A DNA stretch of 64,000 bases from an uncultured SAR86 cluster bacterium (GTDB lineage: Bacteria; Pseudomonadota; Gammaproteobacteria; Magnimaribacterales; Magnimaribacteraceae). A program made the position numbers and the translations under genes. This document shows, piece after piece, positions 16,295 to 25,770 of the stretch. The stretch lies in NCBI GenBank assembly GCA_902537425.1, contig CACBBD010000003.1, positions 1 through 64,000 on the forward strand, written 5' to 3'. The first letter of the stretch is position 1, and every line of letters begins with the position of its first letter. Under the pieces are notes generated by a model. The model did not search any database, was not told the origin of the DNA, and worked only from the letters and a program-made list of their open reading frames with translations.

Positions 16295-19200
16295 TTACCA
16301 AGTATCTATATTAGGCCTTTTCTTACCGGATTTTGATTTTGGGGGGAGTGACTTGAGGGCGCTAGATACCCAGTTTCTAGTTTCTGCTGGATCAATAACA
16401 TCATCAAGTTCAAAATGAGATGCCATATTTACGGCCCTACCTCTGTGATAGCTATCCGCTACCATCTTCTCATATGTTTCTATCCTTTTCTTAGGATCCT
16501 TAATGGCTTCTAATTCTTTTCTATATCCAAGCTTAACTGCACCTTCTAAACCCATGCCCCCAAATTCTCCTGTTGGCCAAGTAACCGTAAATAAAGGTAT
16601 TTTAAAACTTCCTCCTGCCATAGCCTGCGCTCCTAAACCATAAGCTTTTCTAATGACAACTGACATAAGAGGAGTTTCAATATTAGCACCAACTACAAAC
16701 ATTCTTGCAGCATGTCTGATTAGAGCAGATTTTTCACTTTCAGGTCCAACCATAATTCCTGGGCAATCTATTAAGGATAATATTGGAATATCAAACGCAT
16801 CACATAGTTGAATGAATCTTGATCCTTTATCAGCACCAGGAGAGTCAATAGCACCCGAGAGATGACCTGGATTATTTGCAATAACTCCAACAGGCTTACC
16901 TTCAATTCTTACGAAACTAGTTATTATTCCAGGTGCCCAGTCTTTTCTGATTTCGAGTACTGAATCTATGTCAGCTATTCCATCAATAATATCTCTCATA
17001 TCATAATACCTAAGCCTGTTTTCTGGGACTGCAAACCTAAGTTTTCTTGCATCTGGTTCTTTCCATTTTTTTATTGGTCCTTGGAAATAGGAAAGATATT
17101 TTTTTGCTACTTCAACTGCTTCTTCTTCATCTTTAACAGCAATGTCAACAACACCATTTGGTACTTGAACATCCATTGGTCCAACTTCATCTGGAGTAAA
17201 TACTCCTAATCCTCCACCTTCAATCATGGCGGGTCCACCGATGCCGATATTCGAATCTTCCGTAGCAATGATTACATCACAACAGCCCAACAGAACTGCA
17301 TTTCCTGCAAAGCATCGTCCAGTTGTTATTCCAATAACTGGAACTAATCCAGACAATTGAGCAAAATAAGTAAATGCTAAACAGTCTAAACCTGCCACGC
17401 CAGAGGTGTCAGTATCTCCTGGCCTTCCTCCTCCTCCTTCTGCAAATAAAATAGTGGGTAATTCATTCTGTTCAGCTATTTCGAACATTCTGTCTTTCTT
17501 AGCATGATTCATTTTTCCTTGAGTTCCAGCTAAAACCATATAATCATATGACATAGCCATTACTCTAGAAGCATTTTCAGGAAATAAATCACCATTAACA
17601 TGACCTAATCCACAAACCATTCCATCACCAGTGGTATTTTTAATTAAATCTTCCTCGCTTCTTCTGCGCCTTTGGGCAGCCATCACAACCGATCCATACT
17701 CAAGAAAACTTCCTTCATCACAAAGATGTTCAATATTTTCCCTTGCTGTTCTATGGCCAGTGCCATACCTTTTTTTCACTGCTTCAGGACGATTAACATC
17801 ATGACTGGCCTCTTTTCGATCTAAAGCCTCTCTGAGATCAGGTCTTATCCAATCCAAATCAATTTCTTCATCTTTGTTAGAAGTTTGTTTTTCGACTTTC
17901 TCAAGTCGAATTGTCATCAATGAATGACCTTCAAAAACTGTATCTAGACTTGAGACAGATATATCTTCCACAATACCGCTTACTTCAGAGATAATTTCAT
18001 GCTCCATTTTCATGGCTTCCATAATTCCTAAAGTTTTACCTTCCCAAACGCTGTCTCCTATTTCAACATCAAACTTAACAATCATTCCTTGCATGGGAGC
18101 AGTAATACTTCTATAACCTTCTCTTATTTCTTCTTGTTGAAGCTCTAGAATATTTTCTGATTGATCGACGAACATGCCACCAGATTTGCCATGATCAAGA
18201 ACTGCCAAAGGATCTAGGTTCTCTATCTTTCCTTTTTTAGGTTTATCTTTGGCGATAATACTTCTACTTATGTCAGAGAGGTCAGAATGAGTCTTTACTG
18301 AAATTAAGGTCTCTAAATTGTTCTCAAAAAAGTTAGTATGAACTTTATTATTTTTAAAATCTTGGTTGATTAAAATATTTTTTAATAAATCTAAATTAGT
18401 TGGCACTCCATCAATTTTGAATTCACAAAGAGATCTATAATTTCTTTTTATTGCCTGTTTGAAGTTATCTTCAGAAGAATAAGTAATTATTTTTGCAATT
18501 AACGAATCAAAAAGAGGACTAGTTTCGTACCCTACATATCCATAAGTATCAACTCGTACTCCAGGACCAGATGGGAGGTCGAATTTTGTGAAAATGCCTC
18601 CACTTGGATTAGCATTACCTTTAGAGTCAATAGTTTCCATATTCACTCGTGATTGAACTGCATATCCTTTAGGATCTGGAATATTTTTCTGCTCAAGTTT
18701 AATTTGCTTTAAAGTTTTACCTGAAGCTATTTGAATTTGAGCCTTAACTATATCAATAAATAATACTGACTCAGTTACTGTGTGCTCGACTTGTAACCTA
18801 GGATTGCATTCAATAAACCTAAAGTCATTTTTTTCTACATTGACTAAAAATTCTATAGTGGCCAAGCCCTCATATTTTAATTTCTTAGCTAGAGCCATAG
18901 ATGCATCAATCATTTTATTTTTTAATTCAGGACCTAGGCTTGGACTAGGAGCTATTTCGATAAGCTTTTGATGGCGTCTTTGAATGGAGCATTCTCTTTC
19001 ATGTAAATGACTCACTGCTCCTGTCCCATCCCCTATGATTTGGAATTCGATATGCCTATAATTTTTTAGATACTCTTCTATATACAAGTCAGGGGAATCA
19101 AAAGCTGCCTTAGCCTCTGATGATGCTCTATCATAGGATTCTTTTAATTCTTCCAGCTTAGAGACAACTCTCATGCCTCTGCCTCCTCCACCTGAAATAG

Positions 19201-19672
19201 CCTTAATCAATATAGATGAATTCTTATTTAATGACTTCATAAAGTTTTGAGCTTGTTTCAGAGAAGTTTTCTGATGTGTTCCTGATATCGTGGGAATGTC
19301 TAAACTCAAAGCTAATTCTTTGGCAGTGGTCTTGTCACCGAATATTTTTAAAGTCTTTTCACTAGGGCCAATAAATTTAATCTTGGCTCTTTTAGCTGAT
19401 GCAGCTAAAGCCGAGTTTTCACTGAGAAAGCCATATCCAGGATGGATAAAATCTGCCTTGGACTCTTTAGCTATTGATATGATTTGCTTGATATCGAGAT
19501 AAGCTTGAGCCCCTTTTCCTTGAATTGGATAAGCCTCATCTACTTTTGAAAGATGCAGACAGTTGGCATCATCCTCTGAATAAATGCCAACAGTTTTAAT
19601 GCCTAAATCACTACAAGTCCTAGCAATACGAATTGCAATCTCACCTCTATTGGCTATTAAGACTTTTTTCAT
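16295..19672 (-). CDS. Single-chain biotin-dependent acyl-CoA carboxylase
   Basis: The 1125-residue chain holds all three parts. A biotin carboxylase (VLIANRGEIAIRIARTC at the start; ATP-grasp glycine loop ISGGGGRGMRVV; FIECNPRLQVEHTVTE) is followed by a biotinyl domain with EAMKMEH (biotinylated Lys 555). A carboxyltransferase from about residue 620 has AEGGGGRPGDTDTSGVAG and GPAMIEGGGLGVF. The size and order match the single-chain long-chain acyl-CoA carboxylases described in mycobacteria. It carboxylates an acyl-CoA; acetyl, propionyl, methylcrotonyl or longer chains are possible. It lies 31 bases downstream of an acyl-CoA dehydrogenase gene, with which it probably forms a degradation operon. 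Confidence 0.88.
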   Translation of the reverse strand: MKKVLIANRGEIAIRIARTCSDLGIKTVGIYSEDDANCLHLSKVDEAYPIQGKGAQAYLDIKQIISIAKESKADFIHPGYGFLSENSALAASAKRAKIKFIGPSEKTLKIFGDKTTAKELALSLDIPTISGTHQKTSLKQAQNFMKSLNKNSSILIKAISGGGGRGMRVVSKLEELKESYDRASSEAKAAFDSPDLYIEEYLKNYRHIEFQIIGDGTGAVSHLHERECSIQRRHQKLIEIAPSPSLGPELKNKMIDASMALAKKLKYEGLATIEFLVNVEKNDFRFIECNPRLQVEHTVTESVLFIDIVKAQIQIASGKTLKQIKLEQKNIPDPKGYAVQSRVNMETIDSKGNANPSGGIFTKFDLPSGPGVRVDTYGYVGYETSPLFDSLIAKIITYSSEDNFKQAIKRNYRSLCEFKIDGVPTNLDLLKNILINQDFKNNKVHTNFFENNLETLISVKTHSDLSDISRSIIAKDKPKKGKIENLDPLAVLDHGKSGGMFVDQSENILELQQEEIREGYRSITAPMQGMIVKFDVEIGDSVWEGKTLGIMEAMKMEHEIISEVSGIVEDISVSSLDTVFEGHSLMTIRLEKVEKQTSNKDEEIDLDWIRPDLREALDRKEASHDVNRPEAVKKRYGTGHRTARENIEHLCDEGSFLEYGSVVMAAQRRRRSEEDLIKNTTGDGMVCGLGHVNGDLFPENASRVMAMSYDYMVLAGTQGKMNHAKKDRMFEIAEQNELPTILFAEGGGGRPGDTDTSGVAGLDCLAFTYFAQLSGLVPVIGITTGRCFAGNAVLLGCCDVIIATEDSNIGIGGPAMIEGGGLGVFTPDEVGPMDVQVPNGVVDIAVKDEEEAVEVAKKYLSYFQGPIKKWKEPDARKLRFAVPENRLRYYDMRDIIDGIADIDSVLEIRKDWAPGIITSFVRIEGKPVGVIANNPGHLSGAIDSPGADKGSRFIQLCDAFDIPILSLIDCPGIMVGPESEKSALIRHAARMFVVGANIETPLMSVVIRKAYGLGAQAMAGGSFKIPLFTVTWPTGEFGGMGLEGAVKLGYRKELEAIKDPKKRIETYEKMVADSYHRGRAVNMASHFELDDVIDPAETRNWVSSALKSLPPKSKSGKKRPNIDTW

Positions 19673-19703
19673 GAACTTATTTCTAAAGTCTAGAAACTAG
19701 TTT

Positions 19704-20957
19704 TTACCATAGATCATATTTTTGCATTTCAGCTCTTCCGACGACCATGTGATGGACCTCATCAGGACCATCGGCAAATCTCAAATGCCTTATATCGGTA
19801 TAAAGTCCTGCAAGAGGAGTCCATTGAGATATACCAGCAGCACCATGCATCTGAATGGCTTGATCAATAATTTTACAAGCCTTTTCAGGAACCATGGCTT
19901 TTATAGCACTAACATATACTCTCGCCTCTTTATTTCCTAGAACATCCATAGCTTTAGCAGCTTGAAGAACAGCTAATCTCATAGCATTTATTTCTATTCG
20001 CGCTCTAGAAATAATTTCTAAATTTCCACCAAGTTTCGCTATAGGTTTTCCAAAAGCCTCTCTACTTCCAGCTCTTTTCACCATTAACTCAAGTGCAACT
20101 TCAGCTTTACCTATAGTTCTCATACAGTGATGAATACGACCTGGTCCAAGTCTTACTTGTGATATTTCGAAACCTCGACCTTCTCCAAGAAGAATATTCT
20201 CTTTTGGAACTCTTACATTATCAAACTTGATGTGCATGTGACCATGGGGGGCATGATCATGACCAAAGACTTGCATACCCTCAAGTATGTGAACTCCAGG
20301 AGTGTCTTTTGGAACTAATATTTGAGACTGTTGTTTTGAAGGATGAGCATCAGGACTTGTTTTGACCATCACAATCATAATCTTACATCTTGGATCACCT
20401 GCGCCAGAAATATAAAACTTTTCACCATTAATTACCCACTCATCGCCATCGAGAACAGCGCTAGTACTGATATTTTTTGCATCTGAAGAGGCTAAATTTG
20501 GTTCGGTCATTGCATATGCCGATCTAATTTCTCCATTCAGTAACGGTTCTAGCCATTGTTTCTTTTGTTCTTCGGTGCCGACTCTCTCAAGTACCTCCAT
20601 ATTTCCAGTATCTGGAGCAGAGCAATTCATGCTTTCTGAAGCCAAGGGATATTTACCTATCTCAGTAGCTACGTAGGTATAATCTAGGTTAGTTAATCCA
20701 TCTCCGATATTTCCATCTGGATCGGGTAAAAAGAAGTTCCACAAGCCTAGCTCTTTGGCTTTCTCTTTGGCGCCTTCCATAAGCTCAATTTGCCTTGGAT
20801 GCCAGGACCACCTATCCTCCTTCTCATTTTGCAAAGCTGAGTATTCAGCCTGTATAGGCTTGACATTTTCTTCGCAATGCTTTTTTACCAAATCCATAAG
20901 GGGCTGAGTTTTTTTGGACATAGATAGTTCAAAAAGTTCTGGGTCATTTTGCAACAT
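19704..20957 (-). CDS. Acyl-CoA dehydrogenase (ACAD10/11-like)
   Basis: This 417-residue flavoprotein shows SAYAMTEPNLASSDAKNISTSAVLDGDEWVINGEKFYISGAGDPRCKI (FAD and substrate strand), GREAFGKPI-type SREAFGKPIAKLGG, IQMHGAAGISQWTPLA and a C-terminal ADGPDEVHHMVVGR. These match the longer ACAD10/ACAD11-like branch, which introduces a 2,3-double bond into acyl-CoA. An AAGGAG site precedes the ATG. It is the middle gene of a run with the DUF3604 lipoprotein upstream and the acyl-CoA carboxylase downstream, as in pathways that desaturate and then carboxylate branched acyl-CoA. Confidence 0.88.
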   Translation of the reverse strand: MLQNDPELFELSMSKKTQPLMDLVKKHCEENVKPIQAEYSALQNEKEDRWSWHPRQIELMEGAKEKAKELGLWNFFLPDPDGNIGDGLTNLDYTYVATEIGKYPLASESMNCSAPDTGNMEVLERVGTEEQKKQWLEPLLNGEIRSAYAMTEPNLASSDAKNISTSAVLDGDEWVINGEKFYISGAGDPRCKIMIVMVKTSPDAHPSKQQSQILVPKDTPGVHILEGMQVFGHDHAPHGHMHIKFDNVRVPKENILLGEGRGFEISQVRLGPGRIHHCMRTIGKAEVALELMVKRAGSREAFGKPIAKLGGNLEIISRARIEINAMRLAVLQAAKAMDVLGNKEARVYVSAIKAMVPEKACKIIDQAIQMHGAAGISQWTPLAGLYTDIRHLRFADGPDEVHHMVVGRAEMQKYDLW

Positions 20958-20984
20958 GTTATTTCTCCTTTAATAACTTATTAA

Positions 20985-23066
20985 TTAATATGAATACCAA
21001 ATTGGAGAGGACCATGCCCTCTCCTGTATCGTTGGTTGTAAATCTTCTCTTGGTCTCGTACCATTTTTTACGGCATCCCAAGTAGACCATCTGCAGCTAG
21101 GATTCTCCAATACTCTTACATAATAAAAAGACTTGACTGTCGAGTCAAAAGAATCATCAGTCCAAACAGTCTTAATTTCATTGGCTCCTCTATCTGAGCT
21201 TATAGAGCAATCAGAAATATCCACTAAAGCATCATTATCTGGGCATCTTTTCGTAACAGGATCAGGGGTTAAACCATCTGAACATGCCACATCTATGACT
21301 TTTTCATGTGGACGTCCGGATATTCTATCTACCCAACCTTTTATGATTTGTACTCTTTGTAAAGGAGCTGCATTTTTGTCTCTCATTGCCCATATAAGGA
21401 AAGAAGGAGCAGTGCCTTGAGAAGCTTCCAAATCTTGTCCCATGGGCACTCCTTTTTTATAAGCCTCCTTTACAAGATCATCTCTATCTAATAAAGACTT
21501 ATCAAAATTGTAACCTCCGAAGAATCTAAGCTTAATTCTGCTGCCGGACGTGGCGTAAGTCTCTTTTCTGCGGAAGGCATCAAAAATAGAATCTCTTGTA
21601 TTTTCTTCAGCCCAAACTGCAGCTAAGCCTGAGGCTCCCCATGTATTAAAGACAGCATTATTAAAATTTCTCTCTCCTATTTTCTTGAAAGCTAGTTGCC
21701 TAATCGCATTACCGCCAGTTAAGTCTTGCACTTGCTGATCAGATATTGGAACTGATCCTCTTGCTACTGGCGTTCCATCCAAGATACCAACTTTAGAATG
21801 GAAGTCAGATTCATCATCAGATATCGCTCCTGTATGAGTATCACTGGCTCCGACCATACCGAATTTATATGGATTACCTCTTCTTTCTTCTTCCAAACCT
21901 AATCCATCTAAGTAAGCCTGCCTAACATAACTTCCGAACGGACGGCTGTAAGATGAGTTTCCAACCCTTTGCCACATGATTTCAAAGTCAGCCCATTCAT
22001 CATCAGGCGATAGGATCGGATGAGTTTCAGAAGTTCCCTTAACTTGAGTCATCTCAACTAATGGTTCATTCCTCATTCTAAAGTCTGCATATTGAGTACT
22101 AATTGGAAGACCTTCCCAGTTTTCCATTTCAAACATTTGTCCATTTGATCCATTCGAGTTATGGGGTATGGCAATCGTATCGACTCCTCTGTCTCTTAGA
22201 TCATCCATCCAAGTCCAAAGCTTTTCTGGATTAACTGACTTAAGTCGGGTGTATGGCTCTACGGTAAATTTGTTTCCTTTATAAATTACGTTTCTATGTA
22301 AATTAGCATTTTCAAATGGAGGAAAACCATCAGATCCACATGTGCCACTTAACCAACAAGTAAGGTCTGAAGCACCTTGAGTATTGGATGATCTAGTAGT
22401 TGAAGCTGTATATTCATATGCAACAAAGGTAGTGAATTTCCCAGGATCATTGTGTCTTTGTGCACTCAATATCACATCTTTCCATGCAGATCTGTGAACA
22501 TCTACATCATAGAGAGTTGAACCTCTTGCTGTATCTCCTGTGAAGTAAGCTATCGTGCGTGTCCAGATATTGCTGAATTGTGCAATATTTCTGACATAGT
22601 CTTGAAAAAGCCTAGATCGGGCGGGTACTGATTCTTGGTTTAAATTCTCAGGAGCATTTAAGTTATGGAATGGTTCAGTGCCTTCTTTACCATTATTTGG
22701 ATTTGCCCAATCTTCGATACTTCCCAATAAAAATCCATGATCAGTCACTGCATAAAAATCTAAAGGCTCTCTGAGTTGCATGTCATAACCTAAAGGATGC
22801 CGTATGGCATTTCCTTTGGCGTATTCGTATGCATCATCAGGTGTTGCTGTAGTTCCAAAAATATATGCATCAAATGAATGTTTTGTATGTACATGAAGGT
22901 CTCCAAAATAAACATTTCTATTCGGATTATATCCAGGAGTAGATCCAGGCTCAGGGTCAGGAACAACAAGGTCATTCGTGTAATCAACTACACTGTCAGG
23001 AGAAGTACAGCTCCAAAGGCCAAAAATTAAAAATAAACCAAATATGACTTTTTGAAAGTTACCCAT
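20985..23066 (-). CDS. DUF3604 lipoprotein
   Basis: From the ATG at 23066 (GGGGAG site just upstream) the protein is 693 residues; a GTG 12 bases earlier would overlap the ribosome site. The N-terminus is a lipoprotein signal, VIFGLFLIFGLWSC, with Cys as the lipid-bearing residue. The body is DUF3604: VYFGDLHVHTKHSFDAY near the start and LDFYAVTDHGFLLG recall PHP-type metal sites, and YYVRVLENPSCRWSTWDA is the typical C-terminus. The biochemical role is not established; a metal-dependent hydrolase in the envelope is likely. A decayed paralogue lies just upstream at 23166-23428. Confidence 0.85.
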   Translation of the reverse strand: MGNFQKVIFGLFLIFGLWSCTSPDSVVDYTNDLVVPDPEPGSTPGYNPNRNVYFGDLHVHTKHSFDAYIFGTTATPDDAYEYAKGNAIRHPLGYDMQLREPLDFYAVTDHGFLLGSIEDWANPNNGKEGTEPFHNLNAPENLNQESVPARSRLFQDYVRNIAQFSNIWTRTIAYFTGDTARGSTLYDVDVHRSAWKDVILSAQRHNDPGKFTTFVAYEYTASTTRSSNTQGASDLTCWLSGTCGSDGFPPFENANLHRNVIYKGNKFTVEPYTRLKSVNPEKLWTWMDDLRDRGVDTIAIPHNSNGSNGQMFEMENWEGLPISTQYADFRMRNEPLVEMTQVKGTSETHPILSPDDEWADFEIMWQRVGNSSYSRPFGSYVRQAYLDGLGLEEERRGNPYKFGMVGASDTHTGAISDDESDFHSKVGILDGTPVARGSVPISDQQVQDLTGGNAIRQLAFKKIGERNFNNAVFNTWGASGLAAVWAEENTRDSIFDAFRRKETYATSGSRIKLRFFGGYNFDKSLLDRDDLVKEAYKKGVPMGQDLEASQGTAPSFLIWAMRDKNAAPLQRVQIIKGWVDRISGRPHEKVIDVACSDGLTPDPVTKRCPDNDALVDISDCSISSDRGANEIKTVWTDDSFDSTVKSFYYVRVLENPSCRWSTWDAVKNGTRPREDLQPTIQERAWSSPIWYSY

Positions 23067-23165
23067 AAATCTCCCCACTAAGAAAGATTAATTTAACAAT
23101 TTACTTAAAGCTTGGAAAGGCAATCATCAAAAAATCTATAGAAAAAAATTCAATTAAATTAAGGA

Positions 23166-23428
23166 TTAAATATCATCAGGTAAAATATTACCTATTGTGA
23201 TACCTTCATTGTCTGGAATGTACCAGATAGTTGAACTCCAAGCTCTTTCTTGTATCGTGGCAGGGAGGTCTGCTCTGGGAATCTCTCCAGATTTTATTGC
23301 ATCCCATGACGACCATCTACAAGTAGGATTTTCTAAAACTCGCACATAATAAAAGAGCTATCAGAAAGGTTCTTATTATTACGTTCATTCAATTCTCCCC
23401 AGTATTGTTTACCTTTAAGTATGAGAAT
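23166..23428 (-). pseudogene. Remnant of a second DUF3604 gene (C-terminus only)
   Basis: On the minus strand a frame reads YYVRVLENPTCRWSSWDA... to WSSTIWYIP and ends at a stop at 23166. About 34 of 46 residues match the C-terminus of the intact DUF3604 protein next door. Just before YYV, one T is missing relative to the intact copy (TCTTTTAT against TCTTTTTAT), shifting the frame; the preceding frame continues with SDSSF and runs back to a stop at 23429-23431. No start or N-terminal domain remains. It is a 5'-truncated, frameshifted relic, not a recent copy. The surrounding 434-base gap holds little else until the LexA box. Confidence 0.75.
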
Positions 23429-23475
23429 TTATGTTCCCACGATAAGCCTATATTTCAAACATTTATTATTAAGTA

Positions 23476-23503
23476 TTGTAAAAAGTCATAAATACTGTAT
23501 ATT
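23476..23503 (+). promoter_or_regulatory. Predicted sigma70 promoter of the SOS-box gene
   Basis: TTGTAA (23476-23481) and TATATT (23498-23503) are spaced by 16 bases. The expected transcript start falls at about 23509-23511, directly before the ATG at 23512, so the message would be almost leaderless. The -10 element lies inside the LexA box, the usual arrangement for repression. Confidence 0.45.
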
Positions 23504-23512
23504 TATACAGTA
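23493..23512. promoter_or_regulatory. LexA (SOS) box
   Basis: TACTGTATATTTATACAGTA is a perfect 9-bp inverted repeat around TT and contains CTGT-N8-ACAG. It differs by one base from the E. coli-type consensus TACTGTATATATATACAGTA. Its last base is the A of the ATG of the 62-residue ORF. It is the only such site I noticed in the gaps of the window. Confidence 0.8.
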
Positions 23513-23700
23513 TGAAAGATATATATAGAAAAAATAAACATTCAGGCCAGCCGATGGCAGTAAAAAGCATTGACACAATAGAGTTTACAGAGACATTCAA
23601 TTATCTGTGGATAGATAGATTGATAACCTCGTTATACATAGTCTTATCAGTTTCATTGACCATCATTTCTTTTGCATTAATGCTAGGCATTTCCATTTAA
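23512..23700 (+). CDS. Predicted SOS-regulated small membrane protein
   Basis: The frame encodes 62 residues: a polar N-terminal half and a C-terminal hydrophobic stretch (RLITSLYIVLSVSLTIISFALMLGISI) that predicts one membrane span. A LexA box and promoter sit directly on the ATG, so translation would be leaderless; an internal ATG at 23554 giving 48 residues is an alternative. I recognise no family. SOS-induced small membrane proteins elsewhere inhibit cell division (SidA, YneA) or depolarise the membrane (TisB); this protein could play such a role, but only position and composition support that. The 5-alpha-reductase-like gene follows after 41 bases. Confidence 0.6.
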   Translation: MKDIYRKNKHSGQPMAVKSIDTIEFTETFNYLWIDRLITSLYIVLSVSLTIISFALMLGISI

Positions 23701-23741
23701 TAAGATTACCTGAATAGTTTTAATCCTGTTATTCTCTTAAT

Positions 23742-24500
23742 ATGAATTTAGAGGATATCTTCTTCCCTTTCTTATTTCTTTGGTCGACAATTGCTGTTCT
23801 AGTTTTTATCGCCTTGTTCTATAAAAATGCTCCTTATGGAAGATACTTTACTTTAGATTCCAATTACAAAATTCCTTCTAGAATTGGATGGATTATTATG
23901 GAATCTCCAACAATAATTGGAATGCTTATATTTATAGTCCTATTTCGCAACAAAATAGGACAAACTGAAATCATCTTTTGCTTATTATGGTTATCTCACT
24001 ATATTCATAGGACAATGATTTGGCCTTTCAGGGCACAATTGAAAGGTAAGTCAATGGCAGTTGGTGTGGTTTCTATGGCCTTATTTTTTAATTCAGTAAA
24101 TATTACTTTGCAATGCATATGGATATTTATATTTGGAAATTACAGTGACGACTGGCTGATATCCATACCATTTATATTTGGCATAATTTTATTTTTTTCG
24201 GGCATGGTCATCAATATTAAATCAGATGATATATTGATTAAATTACGCAAAAATAATGGTGAAGGTTACTATTCTCCTCAAGGCTTCTTGTATAGATATA
24301 TAAGTTGTCCAAATTATTTTGGAGAGATTATTGAGTGGCTTGGATGGGCAATTCTTACTTTAAGTCCTTCTGGTTTAGTTTTTTTTATTTGGACATTTGC
24401 AAACTTAGTTCCAAGAGCTAGATCAAATCATAATTGGTCTAAATCTAATATCCCTAATTATCCAAAGAACAGAAAATCGATATTTCCTTATATTTATTAA
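23742..24500 (+). CDS. Steroid 5-alpha-reductase-like membrane protein
   Basis: This 252-residue polytopic protein ends with YRYISCPNYFGEIIEWLGWAILT...FANLVPRARSNHNW, the conserved C-terminal signature of the 3-oxo-5-alpha-steroid 4-dehydrogenase (SRD5A) family. The block SDDILIKLRKNNGEGYYSPQGFLY precedes it. At least six hydrophobic segments are visible. Family members reduce a conjugated double bond in steroids or polyprenoid/enoyl lipids with NADPH. The following pair of acyl-CoA dehydrogenases would fit lipid or sterol metabolism. It may be read through from the SOS-box gene. No Shine-Dalgarno sequence is evident. Confidence 0.8.
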   Translation: MNLEDIFFPFLFLWSTIAVLVFIALFYKNAPYGRYFTLDSNYKIPSRIGWIIMESPTIIGMLIFIVLFRNKIGQTEIIFCLLWLSHYIHRTMIWPFRAQLKGKSMAVGVVSMALFFNSVNITLQCIWIFIFGNYSDDWLISIPFIFGIILFFSGMVINIKSDDILIKLRKNNGEGYYSPQGFLYRYISCPNYFGEIIEWLGWAILTLSPSGLVFFIWTFANLVPRARSNHNWSKSNIPNYPKNRKSIFPYIY

Positions 24501-24580
24501 TCAAGGTCATACAAATCCGCTTGTTTCTTATTAAGACAAACTTTATTCTATGAGAATTATTTATGTAAAAGGAGATATTC

Positions 24581-25768
24581 ATGGATCTAGAATACGGACC
24601 TCAATATGACGACTTTAGGGCTGAGGTTATTAACTTTGTAAAAGAAAATGAAAATACAAAATTAACTGGACCTGCAAGAAGTGAGAGTAGAGTTGCATGG
24701 CAACAGAAATTGATTGACCACGGTTACTTCGCAAGATCTATACCCAAAGAGTATGGTGGTTATGGCGGAGACATGGACATAATCAAATTAAGAATTATCG
24801 CAGAGGAGTTTGCTAAATCTCCAATTCCTAAGCCAGCTGGAGGTCAAGGTATTCAAATGCTTGTTCCGACTTTATTATCTTTAGGCACAGAAGAGCAAAA
24901 ACAAAAATATATTAAACCCACCCTAAGAGGTGAAATATTATGGTGTCAGGGTTATTCAGAACCAAATTCAGGAAGTGATCTAGCGAGTTTGCAAACTAAG
25001 GCTGAACTTGATGGAGATGAATGGGTTATAAATGGACAGAAGATTTGGACAAGTACTGCACATCTCTCGCAAATGTGTTTTATCCTAGTTAGGACGGAAC
25101 CAGATGCACCGAAACATCAAGGAATAAGCTATCTTCTCATGCCTATGGATGCTGAAGGTATCGATAGAAGACCGATTAAGCAGATGACTGGAGATTCAGA
25201 TTTTAATGAACTATTTCTTACTGATGTCAGAATACCTGCAGAAAACATTGTCGGAAAAAGAGGAGAAGGTTGGAAAGTTGCGAATGCAACTCTTGGACAT
25301 GAAAGAGGCTCTTTAGCAGATCCAAACGTAACTCAGAATAGATTGAATTCTCTCATTGATCTTATGAAGAGCGAAACTATAGATGGTCAAAGGGTAATAG
25401 ATAAACCAATATTCAGAGATAGACTTTTATCCATTCAAGGAAGATTGATGGCCCAGCAATCAAATGCTCTTAGAATTCTTTCCTCTCAAATTAATGAAGA
25501 TCAAGATGCAAACTTAGCAAAATCTATTGTTAAGCTTCAAGGAACTGAATTGAGACATGAACTTGAGGGACTAGCGATTGACGCAATGGGTGAATTAGGA
25601 ACACTTTATGAAGATAGTCCACACTTAAGAGATGAAGGAGCTTGGCAAATGACGTATATGTATTTCCTTGGTCTGATCATAGGTGGTGGAACAAATCAGA
25701 TACAGAAAAATATTATCAGTGAAAGAGCTTTAGGAATGCCTAAAGAACCAAAAATTCAAGGAGCTTAA
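24581..25768 (+). CDS. Acyl-CoA dehydrogenase, first of an adjacent pair
   Basis: The 395-residue protein has an AAGGAG site. Motifs are WCQGYSEPNSGSDLASLQTKAELDGDEWVINGQKIWTSTAH, FNELFLTDVRIPAENIVGKRGEGWKVA and the C-terminal LIIGGGTNQIQKNIISERALGMP. These define an FAD acyl-CoA dehydrogenase of the FadE type, forming a trans-2-enoyl-CoA. Its stop is followed after 2 bases by a second, shorter dehydrogenase gene. Such adjacent pairs in steroid-degrading bacteria form alpha2beta2 enzymes, which is my inference here. This subunit carries the fuller set of FAD-binding motifs. Confidence 0.9.
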   Translation: MDLEYGPQYDDFRAEVINFVKENENTKLTGPARSESRVAWQQKLIDHGYFARSIPKEYGGYGGDMDIIKLRIIAEEFAKSPIPKPAGGQGIQMLVPTLLSLGTEEQKQKYIKPTLRGEILWCQGYSEPNSGSDLASLQTKAELDGDEWVINGQKIWTSTAHLSQMCFILVRTEPDAPKHQGISYLLMPMDAEGIDRRPIKQMTGDSDFNELFLTDVRIPAENIVGKRGEGWKVANATLGHERGSLADPNVTQNRLNSLIDLMKSETIDGQRVIDKPIFRDRLLSIQGRLMAQQSNALRILSSQINEDQDANLAKSIVKLQGTELRHELEGLAIDAMGELGTLYEDSPHLRDEGAWQMTYMYFLGLIIGGGTNQIQKNIISERALGMPKEPKIQGA

Positions 25769-25770
25769 TT

